Shown: positions 51,346-59,346, numbered from the stretch's first letter. The stretch is DNA of 64,000 nt from Cribrihabitans_A pelagius (GCF_048820915.1 NZ_JBMERR010000011.1:62001-126000); one strand, 5' to 3'. Notes: a model not told the origin generated them from the sequence alone. Program-made: numbers and translations.

Positions 51346-52926
51346 ATGAAGATTTGCATCATTAACACCGGCGGAACTATCAGCTGTGTCGGCGACCCGC
51401 TCGCCCCCATGTCCGCGGCTGATTTCGCGGCCGCTTCGCAGACAATCCTCGACCCGGTCCTGGCCGAGGAATTCCCGGACACCACGCTGGTTTACGAGAC
51501 CGATCTGGTGTTTCCGGAAAGCACAACCGGAACACTCGACAGCACGAATCTGCAGCCAAGCGACTGGTGCCTGATGGCAGGCTACATTCTCGAAAATTAC
51601 GCTGATTACGATGGGTTCGTCATCCTGCACGGCACCGATTCGATGGATTTCACCGGCTCCGCCCTGCCGTTTCTGCTGAATGTCTTCGATGCCCAGGGGT
51701 TTGGGACCGCCCTGCTCTCCAAGCCGGTGATCATCACCGGTTCGCAGGTGCCAATGTTTACCGAAACCACCCCCGGAGACGCTTCAGGCCTGACGCTCAA
51801 CTTCAACACCGATGCCTTTCAGAACTTCTGCGGCGCGGTGGCCTGCGCGCGGCTCGGCATTCCCGAAGTCGGGGTCTATTTCGACAGCTACCTGTACCGC
51901 GGCGACCGGGTGCTGAAAGTGAATGCCAGCGAATTCGTGGCGTTCAACTCGCCCAACTACCCGCCGCTGGCCCATTACGGCATCCGGCTGACGCAATATC
52001 CCGACCGGATGCTGCCGGATCCGGTCAGCACCAGCGTCAGCCTGGACAACGCCACCGCATTGGCGGCGGCGCAGGCGCAGCTGACCGCCATCTCAGACGC
52101 CATCGATGATTTCCCGGTAATGCAGTTCAATGCCTTCCCAGCCGCCTACAGCCCAACCAGCAGCTCCGCCATCATCGCCAATCTGATCACTGCGGCGGCG
52201 GGCACCGGCCTGAAGGGGCTGGTGCTGCAATCCTATGGCGAAGGAAACTTCCCGTCCGGCAATCCCGACAACGCCCAAGAAGGCGCAATTTATGCCGCGC
52301 TGAAGGCCGCCAATGACGCCGGTATCGTGATTGTCGACAGCACCCAGGTTATCGCCGGAACCGTCAATGACTCGGCTTACGCGTCGGGCGCGTGGCTGCC
52401 CGATGCGGGGGCGCTCAGCGCCTCTGACATGACACCGATGGCGGCCTTTACCAAGACCATGATCCTGCAGGCCGCCGCCGCCGCCAATGGCTGGTCTGCG
52501 GATCAGGTCAAGGATCTCATCCAGCTCAACCTGTTCGGCGAAATCCGGAATGTCAGCCGCCTGGACAGCCGCACCAGCAGCCGGCTGCTGGCGGGCCAGT
52601 CGATCATGGCGCTGGATGGCAGCGCAACTCTCAGCAACGATCCCATCTCCGGCCCGGTCCTCTGCGCCAGCGACGGGACTTTCCTGTGGGCCCCCTTCGG
52701 AAGCCAGGCCGCAGGCCACCCCGGCAGTCTGGTCATGCAGAATGACGGCAATCTGGTGCTGCGCAGCGCCGGTAACGAACCCATCTGGGCCACCAATACC
52801 GGTGTCAGCGGCGGGGCCTCATCCGTGCTGATGATCTCCGGTTCCTATGGCAGCGGCGACCTCAATCTCAGCGTCTGCAATTACTCCGGCCAGACGCTCT
52901 CCACCACGCTCTACTCGCAAAACTGA
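51346..52926 (+). CDS. Type I asparaginase fused to a bulb-type lectin domain
   Basis: A 526-residue protein. It begins KICIINTGGTISC, the first threonine box of L-asparaginases; the second box is VILHGTDSMDFTGSALPFL, and ITGSQVPMF and LVLQSYGEGNFP follow. The asparaginase part ends near residue 410. The last 110 residues form one B-lectin-like repeat region (GSLVMQNDGNLVLRSAGNEP, close to Q-x-D-x-N-x-V-x-Y but with Arg for Tyr). No signal peptide is seen. It would release ammonia from Asn, perhaps bound to a glycan. It leads an operon of amide-cleaving proteins. This fusion is unfamiliar to me. Confidence 0.85.
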   Translation: MKICIINTGGTISCVGDPLAPMSAADFAAASQTILDPVLAEEFPDTTLVYETDLVFPESTTGTLDSTNLQPSDWCLMAGYILENYADYDGFVILHGTDSMDFTGSALPFLLNVFDAQGFGTALLSKPVIITGSQVPMFTETTPGDASGLTLNFNTDAFQNFCGAVACARLGIPEVGVYFDSYLYRGDRVLKVNASEFVAFNSPNYPPLAHYGIRLTQYPDRMLPDPVSTSVSLDNATALAAAQAQLTAISDAIDDFPVMQFNAFPAAYSPTSSSAIIANLITAAAGTGLKGLVLQSYGEGNFPSGNPDNAQEGAIYAALKAANDAGIVIVDSTQVIAGTVNDSAYASGAWLPDAGALSASDMTPMAAFTKTMILQAAAAANGWSADQVKDLIQLNLFGEIRNVSRLDSRTSSRLLAGQSIMALDGSATLSNDPISGPVLCASDGTFLWAPFGSQAAGHPGSLVMQNDGNLVLRSAGNEPIWATNTGVSGGASSVLMISGSYGSGDLNLSVCNYSGQTLSTTLYSQN

Positions 52927-52948
52927 TCTCACAACCCGGGAGAATACT

Positions 52949-53695
52949 ATGACGCCTGTATTCAAATTCAGCGGCCGCATTGCCGAAGGTGATCAGCGCC
53001 ACTCCATCAGGGAGGAAGCGCCTGACGGGGCGCTGATCGCCCCGAATTACGTCGAGACCGCCTGGGGCAGCGTGCCGCAATACGCCGCCACGGTCCGCGA
53101 TACCAATACCGGCTATGACCCGGCCGGCGACTGCCAGGGGTCCTTCATGTCGGCGAAATACCAGCCCAACAACAACTGCTATGCCTATGGCTGCAACATC
53201 GCCTCGAACTCCTTCCCCCAGCCCGGCCGCGCCAGCGGTGCCCCGGCGCTTTCGGAAAACTTCACCGCCGAACATGTGCGCGACAATGCCGTCAGCGACG
53301 GGCTGGTCTATGTCGGCACCACGCTCGCTGATATCGAAAAACATGCGGCCACAGCCGGCGCGGGCGGGCATTACGCCGCCCTGATGTTCTCGCCGCCGGA
53401 AAACGCCATTGGCGGCGATTCCGAGGCCAACTGGCCCGGGGACTACCACTGGGCGCGGTGCGACAGCCTGTCGCCCATGTCCTGGTCGCAGAAGGATGGC
53501 GGCGATCAGGTGACGAACTTCGACTTTGCCGGCAACCCGATCACCGATCCGGCAAGTGCCAACTGGCGGGTCAACCAGGGTCCGATCGGGACCGGCGGCA
53601 CCGGCGGCACCGGCAGCGACTTCAACGAATACGTCGTGACCTACGGCTTTTACTGCTACATGTATGTGCCCGATGGAACGGCGGACATCATCTGA
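52949..53695 (+). CDS. Predicted papain-like cysteine hydrolase (DYHW family)
   Basis: A 248-residue protein without signal peptide. The pattern NNNCYAYGCN (Cys77), GDYHWARCDSLS (His167) and SWSQKDGGDQVTNFDFAGNP (Asn190/Asp192) is a diverged form of a pattern I remember from uncharacterised bacterial and phage proteins (NNCYNYA ... DYHWYR ... WSHKPG ... TN-D--G). The order Cys-His-Asn/Asp suits a papain-type triad. A Gly/Thr repeat (GTGGTGGTG) precedes a C-terminal aromatic strand. It starts 22 bp after the asparaginase. Peptidase or amidase activity is an inference. Confidence 0.55.
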   Translation: MTPVFKFSGRIAEGDQRHSIREEAPDGALIAPNYVETAWGSVPQYAATVRDTNTGYDPAGDCQGSFMSAKYQPNNNCYAYGCNIASNSFPQPGRASGAPALSENFTAEHVRDNAVSDGLVYVGTTLADIEKHAATAGAGGHYAALMFSPPENAIGGDSEANWPGDYHWARCDSLSPMSWSQKDGGDQVTNFDFAGNPITDPASANWRVNQGPIGTGGTGGTGSDFNEYVVTYGFYCYMYVPDGTADII

Positions 53696-53727
53696 GCGCT
53701 CCCGGAATTTCAGCGAAAGGCACCGCC

Positions 53728-54552
53728 ATGTGTACCATCGGAGCCGTTTTTGACGGCCAGACCATCCATACGTTCAAGCAATGCGACCTGATCCCGGTTA
53801 CCGAATTCAATGCGCCGCAGACCAGGGCCGGCAGCAATGGCGTTGTCAGTTACACCGCCCTGACCCGGGGGGACGGCAGCGGGCGGCTCTGGGCCGGAAG
53901 CAACAGCTCGGGCGTGTCCTTCGTGGCCGCCGACGCCTATACCACATCGGCCAATTACTTTGTCACCGATGCGCAGACCGATGCCCTGTTCGCGGCCTAT
54001 GAGAAGAGCGTCTCAAGCTTCACCACCGCCACCGCGGCGGCGGAGTTCCTTGCGGGGTTCTACGAAGACATGGGCAGCGGAACCGGATTCCCGGCGCCCG
54101 ATATCAGCCTGCTGACCGGATGGGCGGATGAGGCGCAGACCCGGCCGGTCTCGATCTTCCTCGAATACATGCCGCGCCCCTTTCTGCACGCTCCGGTGCG
54201 CAGTATCATCCGCCACGCCGGGCATTTCGCTTCGGCCAACCATTTCCGCATTCAGCCGGAGGCAGTCCATTACCCGGCCAACCACTCGACCTATCTGCGG
54301 CTCTCCAGGGCCGAGCTCCTGCTGCAGCAGGACCCCACCCATGCCGGGATAATGTCTGTGCTGACCGATCAGTATTATGGCCGGTGCGAGCTCTCGATCT
54401 GCCGCGAGACCCACTATCCGAACGAGGAATTCCAGACCCAGGCCACAGCACTGTTTTCCGCCGGTCCCGGTCTGGCGCCAGTCTGCGAATACCAGGTCAA
54501 CGGCAACCCGCTGACCAATCCGCTGCAAACCTATGAGGGGGCCGCCGCATGA
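53728..54552 (+). CDS. Ntn hydrolase with N-terminal cysteine (peptidase C45/acyltransferase-like)
   Basis: A 274-residue protein whose second residue is Cys (MCTIGAVFDGQTIHTF). Removal of Met would expose the nucleophile, as in bile-salt hydrolases and C45 enzymes. FKQCDL at residues 16-21 mirrors the basic-x-x-Asp strand of those enzymes. ASANHFRI, STYLRLSRAELLL and ELSICRETHYP match the NHF, ST-x-R and ICRH motifs of C45-like acyltransferases. It should cleave an amide in a small acylated molecule. It lies 32 bp after the papain-like gene and overlaps the next by four bases. Confidence 0.7.
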   Translation: MCTIGAVFDGQTIHTFKQCDLIPVTEFNAPQTRAGSNGVVSYTALTRGDGSGRLWAGSNSSGVSFVAADAYTTSANYFVTDAQTDALFAAYEKSVSSFTTATAAAEFLAGFYEDMGSGTGFPAPDISLLTGWADEAQTRPVSIFLEYMPRPFLHAPVRSIIRHAGHFASANHFRIQPEAVHYPANHSTYLRLSRAELLLQQDPTHAGIMSVLTDQYYGRCELSICRETHYPNEEFQTQATALFSAGPGLAPVCEYQVNGNPLTNPLQTYEGAAA

Positions 54553-55430
54553 TACCTGTCACGATCAACCGCACCAGCAATCCGCCAGCGCCGAAGCCCG
54601 GCGGCGGTTTTCGCTTTGTCGATCAGGGCAATTACCTGAAATCCGCGCTGGTTCCCGGGATGACCCTGTATTCGGACAGCGCCACCTCCTGCATCATCAC
54701 GATTGTTGTTGCGCAGAAGGGAGAGGAGATCTCGGCCACCCTGGCGCATCTGGACAGCCCCGAATGCATCAAGGCCTTCTTCCATGATGTAACGGCCGAA
54801 AACTACGACAGCGTCCAGATCTATGCCCAGGGCGCCAACCCGCCGGACAACGAAACCGCAAGGAAGAACGCCACCCAGCTCAAAGCCTCTGCCGAAGCCC
54901 TCGGCAGCACCCTGGCGGCGGCGGATCTGTACCTGCTCGAAGGCAGCCCGCGCGAGGACAACCTCGGCGATTTCGGCATCGGCGTCGATGATATGGGCGG
55001 CATAGTTGTTTCGAACCAGCCCTATGCGCTCGAACTCACCGACCGCGATCCGACCTGCGGCGGGCAGACCGTCTATTGCATCATGCGCCGCCAGGAGCAC
55101 CCGGCGGTCGAGATCCGCAACGCGGCGCTGCCGTTCACCCATGCCGAACTGGTGGAGCTCTCCTCCATCGCCCTCAGCTACCGCAAGAACCCGGATGACC
55201 CGGCGTCGGCGTTCACCAATATCGTCAACATGCAGAATGCGGCGATCCGGGAAAGCTGGTCGACCACACCCCAGTATGAGGCGCCGTGGTTTTCGGATCA
55301 GCTGAAGCAGGGCGCCTGCTTTGCCCTCTCCATGGCACCGGTCACCGCCCTCAGCAGCGACTATCTGAGCAAGGAACACGAGCGTCCGTTCGGCCGCCTG
55401 CGCCGGGCAATTTTGCGCGGAGACGGATGA
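54549..55430 (+). CDS. NTAN1-like N-terminal asparagine amidohydrolase homologue
   Basis: A 293-residue protein without signal peptide. LYSDSATSCIITIVV (Cys48) corresponds to SDDATTCHIVVL around the catalytic Cys of eukaryotic NTAN1. TLAHLD (His67, Asp69) matches LTHCDG, and SVQIYAQGA matches LEVHLVGG; the spacing agrees through to the C-terminal helices. NTAN1 deamidates N-terminal Asn to Asp using a CheD/CNF-like fold. Bacteria have no known Asn/N-degron step of this kind, so a different asparagine-containing target is possible. The ATG overlaps the upstream stop (ATGA). Confidence 0.65.
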   Translation: MIPVTINRTSNPPAPKPGGGFRFVDQGNYLKSALVPGMTLYSDSATSCIITIVVAQKGEEISATLAHLDSPECIKAFFHDVTAENYDSVQIYAQGANPPDNETARKNATQLKASAEALGSTLAAADLYLLEGSPREDNLGDFGIGVDDMGGIVVSNQPYALELTDRDPTCGGQTVYCIMRRQEHPAVEIRNAALPFTHAELVELSSIALSYRKNPDDPASAFTNIVNMQNAAIRESWSTTPQYEAPWFSDQLKQGACFALSMAPVTALSSDYLSKEHERPFGRLRRAILRGDG

Positions 55431-55588
55431 CTTCCTGCGGCAACGCCTAGGCATGCTGCGGGCCGGCACAGGGGTTGGCGGAGGCTGGTCCAAGGTCAGA
55501 TGGTGTATTCGGCCTGCGCCCCGGCTCCAGTCCGGGTCTCTGCCAGCTGCCGCATCCCGTGCGCTGCTGCCCGATCCTGGAGCGCCGG

Positions 55589-56284
55589 TCAGGCCACCTG
55601 CAGGATCGCGTAATCCGGCGTGCCTTCCCAGCTCAGCTCCCAGGAGGCCCCGGGCCGGACGTTCTGGATGGCCTGCGGGTCAAAGCACACGAGGCAGTTG
55701 CCCTCGGGCGCCCGCACCGACGGGTAGATCAGCCCCCGGGATCCCGCACGCCGGAGGCCCTCCGCGAGGCTTTGACCTTCCGGGTAACCGATGGCCGGAT
55801 CGGGGTGCAGCGCCGCGTGCCCGGGCTCGTCACTGATGTCATCGAACGTGCCGATGAAATCGGCGTGCATTTCGACATAGCGCGCGGTGTCGTGAAAACT
55901 CCCGGTGTATTCAAGCTCGCGGGTGCGGTGGAAGGCGACCTCGGCAACGGACACCATGACATCCCAGGCGCAATACCAGGCGCCGCGGTCTTCTCCGTTG
56001 AAGCGGTTGCCGCCCGCCCGCGTGTAGGTGAAGGCCGCGTTCACATGGGTGTTGCCATAGACCCGCAGGTCCGCCTTGCGGCGGTGCCAGGCAAGCTCCC
56101 GCGGGTCGAGATGCGGGCTCTTGCCGGCCTCGGCAACCAGGCGCGCGCTGGTGAGCCCTTCGATTTCGGCAAGGATGTCCGCCTCCTCATCGGTATCCAC
56201 CAATCCGCGCAGGGCGGGAGCCTTGTGGTAGGTGGCCGGAAGCAGGCGGATGAGCCCCCGGTCCGAGATACCGGTCTGCTTCAT
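55589..56284 (-). CDS. RES-domain toxin
   Basis: A 231-residue protein with the RES pattern: an early Arg (LIRLLPATYHK), then GGNRFNGED with AWYCAWDVMVSVAEVAFH (Tyr and Glu) and a late Ser in AGSRGLIYPSVRAPEGNCL. Characterised RES toxins degrade NAD+. The gene overlaps the upstream antitoxin by four bases, the normal order for RES-Xre modules. It lies antisense just beyond the amide-hydrolase cluster. Confidence 0.85.
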   Translation of the reverse strand: MKQTGISDRGLIRLLPATYHKAPALRGLVDTDEEADILAEIEGLTSARLVAEAGKSPHLDPRELAWHRRKADLRVYGNTHVNAAFTYTRAGGNRFNGEDRGAWYCAWDVMVSVAEVAFHRTRELEYTGSFHDTARYVEMHADFIGTFDDISDEPGHAALHPDPAIGYPEGQSLAEGLRRAGSRGLIYPSVRAPEGNCLVCFDPQAIQNVRPGASWELSWEGTPDYAILQVA

Positions 56285-56670
56285 GCACCGCCCCGCAGCG
56301 CATCCAGGTAGGTCCGGATATTCAGGATCTGCGGCAGGCCGCCCTCGATCGCGGTATCGACCGGGCGCGCGCCGCCGAAGAGGGGGCCGGTGTTCGGCCG
56401 GGTGATCCATGCCCTGGCGAGCGGTTCGGAGAAATAGAGCTCCAGCGACTTGTAGATGCCGATGATCGCGGAAAGGCGCAGCAGCTGATCCTTGGTCAGC
56501 TCACCGGAAAAGCCCGGCTTGCGCGCGCGCTTCCAGGTGCTCTCCGACATGTCGGCCAAGGCGGCCGCCTCCTTCAAGGTCAGCCCCCAGGCCCCGGCGG
56601 CCCGGGCGTATGCCTTCAGCGCCACTGCGGTGAGTTCTGCCGGTTCACGGGTTCTTGCGGTGATCTGCAT
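56281..56670 (-). CDS. Xre/MbcA/ParS-type antitoxin
   Basis: A 129-residue DNA-binding protein. A helix-turn-helix (LTLKEAAALADMSESTWKRA) is followed by the C-terminal toxin-binding domain with RLSAIIGIYKSLELYFS, LARAWITRPNTGPLFGG and IEGGLPQILNIRTYLDALRG, hallmarks of the MbcA/ParS toxin-binding domain. ATG 56670 is chosen; frames upstream are unrelated. It should neutralise the RES toxin and autorepress via the repeats upstream. Confidence 0.88.
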   Translation of the reverse strand: MQITARTREPAELTAVALKAYARAAGAWGLTLKEAAALADMSESTWKRARKPGFSGELTKDQLLRLSAIIGIYKSLELYFSEPLARAWITRPNTGPLFGGARPVDTAIEGGLPQILNIRTYLDALRGGA

Positions 56671-56695
56671 GATCTTGCTCCTTGGGCTCAATATT

Positions 56696-56731
56696 GGATC
56701 ATATGGACCAAAAGTAAAGACCAAATGATCC
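56696..56731. promoter_or_regulatory. Candidate operator of the RES-Xre module
   Basis: GGATCAT (56696-56702) and ATGATCC (56725-56731) are inverted repeats 22 bp apart. Between and beside them GACCAAA is repeated directly 13 bp apart. The region lies just upstream of the antitoxin start. Confidence 0.5.
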
Positions 56732-56909
56732 GACCGAACCCTCCGCGGCCAATCTGGCCACCCTTTTTGGCAGATGTGGCGCCGCTGCGCCTGAACCCGG
56801 CCACCAGGAGTCACGTAATCGCCCGCAGCATCCGCCGCTTTGCACCGCGAGCGGAGTTTCGGCAGCGCAGGCACCCTTCGGGCTTGCCGCGGCCGACAGG
56901 ACAAAAAAG

Positions 56910-56939
56910 TTGACACGCCCGGCCGGACTCACGTATGAC
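56910..56939 (+). promoter_or_regulatory. Sigma-70-type promoter of the sugar ABC operon
   Basis: TTGACA (56910-56915), an 18-bp spacer and TATGAC (56934-56939) form a good promoter upstream of lacI. The two operator palindromes cover the -10 and the start region. Confidence 0.6.
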
Positions 56940-56964
56940 ACCGATGTCATGACACCGATGTCAT
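56935..56964. promoter_or_regulatory. Overlapping tandem LacI-family operators
   Basis: ATGACACCGATGTCAT occurs twice (56935-56950 and 56949-56964), sharing two bases. Each copy has TGACA/TGTCA arms around CCGA. They lie between the promoter and the lacI start, so autorepression of the operon is likely. Confidence 0.75.
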
Positions 56965-56985
56965 GCGGGCCGGGAGGACGGAATC

Positions 56986-58035
56986 GTGGCAACCATTTAC
57001 GATGTCGCAAAACTGGCGGGCGTGTCGCCAAAGACGGTGTCGCGCGTGCTCAATGGCGATGCCCCGGTCAACGAAAAAACCCGCACCGCGGTGACCGGGG
57101 CCATCGCGGCCCTTGGATACGTGCCCTCGCAAGCAGCGCGGATGATGCGCTCCAACCGGTCCGGGCTGATCGGCCTGATTACCGGAGCGATCTCGGGCGC
57201 CGCTGAAGTGGCCGGGGCAAAGGGCTTGCCGGATCTGCACATCGTGCAGGCGATACAGCAGGGCATTTCGGCCGGCGGCAGGATCCTGATGATCGCCGAC
57301 ACCGGTGAGAGCCCCGAAACCGTGCCGGTGCTGGCGGCGACTTTCGCGCAGCACCGCGTCGAGGGCCTGATATACGTCGCCGATCACCACAGCCGGGTGG
57401 ACCTGGACCTTGGCGCCGCGAAATGCCCGGTCCTGCTGGCGAACTGCTACGATGACCGCGGCACGCCCTGTGTCCTGCCGGATGACGCCGCCGGGCAGAA
57501 AGCTCTGGTGGCCCGGCTGATCGCGGCCGGGCACCGGCGGATCGGCTTCCTGACGCTGGACCCGGAGATGCCGGCCGGGCGGCTGCGTCTCGAAGGCTAC
57601 AGGGCGGCGCTCGCCGGGGCCGGCATGGCCTTCGACCCGGCACTGGTTGCCCCGGGCCACGTGATCGGGCGCGACATGCACAGCGGGCAGCTGACCGGGG
57701 CGCTCGAGCAGCTGCTTTCGCTGGGCGATGCGCCGAGCGTGATCTGCTGCGGCAACGATGAAATGGCGATGCGGGTCTACGGCCTGCTGCGCAGCCGCGG
57801 GCTCCGGGTGCCGGAGGACATCTCGGTGGCCGGTTACGACGATCACCGCTCGATCGCCGAAATGCTCTACCCCTCGCTCAGTACCGTCGAACTGCCCTAT
57901 CGCGCGATCGGGCTGAAATCGGCGGAGCTGATGCTCGGGATGACCGGGGGCAAGCCCCCGGCTCCGGAGGGTCCCGTGCTGGTGCAGGGATCCGTCGTCT
58001 GGCGGTCCTCGGTGACCGCCCTCACCCAAGTCTGA
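56986..58035 (+). CDS. LacI-family regulator of the sugar ABC operon
   Basis: A 349-residue repressor starting with GTG at 56986 after GGGAGGAC. The helix-turn-helix is ATIYDVAKLAGVSPKTVSRV with hinge AARMMRSNRSGLIGL, then a sugar-binding-like domain (VICCGNDEMAMRVYGLLRSR, ISVAGYDDHRS). It is the first gene of the operon and sits behind two operators, so it controls its own transcription. The inducer is probably the transported oligosaccharide or its product. Confidence 0.92.
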   Translation: MATIYDVAKLAGVSPKTVSRVLNGDAPVNEKTRTAVTGAIAALGYVPSQAARMMRSNRSGLIGLITGAISGAAEVAGAKGLPDLHIVQAIQQGISAGGRILMIADTGESPETVPVLAATFAQHRVEGLIYVADHHSRVDLDLGAAKCPVLLANCYDDRGTPCVLPDDAAGQKALVARLIAAGHRRIGFLTLDPEMPAGRLRLEGYRAALAGAGMAFDPALVAPGHVIGRDMHSGQLTGALEQLLSLGDAPSVICCGNDEMAMRVYGLLRSRGLRVPEDISVAGYDDHRSIAEMLYPSLSTVELPYRAIGLKSAELMLGMTGGKPPAPEGPVLVQGSVVWRSSVTALTQV

Positions 58036-58054
58036 TCTCACGGGAGGAAAATTC

Positions 58055-59314
58055 GTGAAACTGCCCCAACTGACCCTTCGCGCGCTGGCCGCGTCCACCG
58101 CGCTGGCCGGGGCGGCCAGCGCCCAGACCGAGCTGAGCCTGTGGTATCACGGCGCCGGCAACGAAGCCGAAAGCACGATCCTGAACGGCATCATCGAAGA
58201 TTTCAACGGCGCCCAGAGCGACTGGAAAGTCACGGTCGAGAGCTTCCCGCAGGAAAGCTACAACGACAGCGTCGTCGCCGCGGCGCTGGCCGGCAACCTG
58301 CCTTGCATCCTCGATGTCGACGGGCCGGTGATGCCGAACTGGGCCTGGGCCGGCTATCTCCAGCCGCTGCCGGTCCGGGAGGAGGCGCTGGAGGGCCATC
58401 TCGACGCCACCATCGGCCGCTGGAACGGCGAGGTCTACTCGGCCGGGTTTTGGGACGCGGCCGTGGCGCTCTTTGCCCGCCAGTCGACGCTGGACGAATT
58501 CGGCCTGCGCACACCGACCCTGGAGGAGCCCTGGAGCAGGGAGGAATTCATGGCCGCCCTCGAAGCCGCGAAGGCCAGCGGCAAATACGACTATGCGCTG
58601 GATCTCGGCACCGCCTGGACCGGCGAATGGTACCCATACGCCTTCTCGCCGTTCCTGCAGAGCTTCGGCGGCGACATCGTCGACCGCGAAACCTACCAGA
58701 CCGCCGAAGGCGCGCTGAACGGCGATGCGGCGATCGCGTTCGGCGAATGGTGGCAGTCGCTGTTCACCGAAGGCTATGCCCCGGGCACCAGCCAGGACCC
58801 TGCCGACCGGGATTCCGGCTTCACGGAGGGTAAATACGCGTTCTCGTGGAATGGCAACTGGGCGGCTGTCCCGGCACTTGAGGCGGTGGAGGATCTGGTC
58901 TTCCTGCCGGCGCCCGATTTCGGCAATGGCCCGGTCATTGGCGCGGCGTCGTGGCAATTCGGCGTTTCCAGCGCCTGCGGCCACCCCGAGGGCGCCGCGG
59001 CCTTCGTCGAACACGCGTTGCAGGACAAGTACCTCGCGGACTTCTCGGACGGCATCGGCCTGATCCCGTCGACCAAGGAAGCGGCGCAGATGACCGGGAA
59101 CTATGCCGATGGCGGCCCGATGGCCGTGTTCTTCGACCTCTCCGAGCAGCAGGCGCAGGTGCGGCCGGTGACCCCGGGCTACGTCGTCGCCGCCAAGGTG
59201 TTCGAAAAGGCGCTGGCCGATATCGCCAATGGCGCCGACGTCGCCGACACGCTGGATGGCGCGGTCGACGAGATCGACAGCGACATCGAAGCCAACCGGG
59301 GCTACGGCCACTGA
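58055..59314 (+). CDS. Sugar ABC transporter substrate-binding protein
   Basis: A 419-residue periplasmic binding protein of family 1 (MalE/UgpB-like). The signal peptide runs MKLPQLTLRALAASTALAG with cleavage near AASAQ. Later features include ELSLWYHGAGNEAE, GKYAFSWNGNWAAVPALE and an aromatic-rich ligand pocket (WTGEWYPYAFSPF). It starts with GTG at 58055 after GGGAGGAAA. A hairpin follows the stop. Confidence 0.9.
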   Translation: MKLPQLTLRALAASTALAGAASAQTELSLWYHGAGNEAESTILNGIIEDFNGAQSDWKVTVESFPQESYNDSVVAAALAGNLPCILDVDGPVMPNWAWAGYLQPLPVREEALEGHLDATIGRWNGEVYSAGFWDAAVALFARQSTLDEFGLRTPTLEEPWSREEFMAALEAAKASGKYDYALDLGTAWTGEWYPYAFSPFLQSFGGDIVDRETYQTAEGALNGDAAIAFGEWWQSLFTEGYAPGTSQDPADRDSGFTEGKYAFSWNGNWAAVPALEAVEDLVFLPAPDFGNGPVIGAASWQFGVSSACGHPEGAAAFVEHALQDKYLADFSDGIGLIPSTKEAAQMTGNYADGGPMAVFFDLSEQQAQVRPVTPGYVVAAKVFEKALADIANGADVADTLDGAVDEIDSDIEANRGYGH

Positions 59315-59321
59315 TCCTGCC

Positions 59322-59346
59322 GGGGCCGCGCGACCCCCGCGGCCCC
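59322..59346 (+). promoter_or_regulatory. Intercistronic hairpin after the sugar-binding protein
   Basis: GGGGCCGCG (59322-59330) pairs with CGCGGCCCC (59338-59346) around a seven-base loop, between the binding-protein and permease genes. Probably an mRNA-stability element or partial terminator. Confidence 0.55.

Noticed and set aside
53458..53727. Upstream extension of the Ntn hydrolase frame
   Set aside because: It overlaps the papain-like gene and would place the nucleophilic Cys internally; Cys2 after ATG 53728 fits the family.
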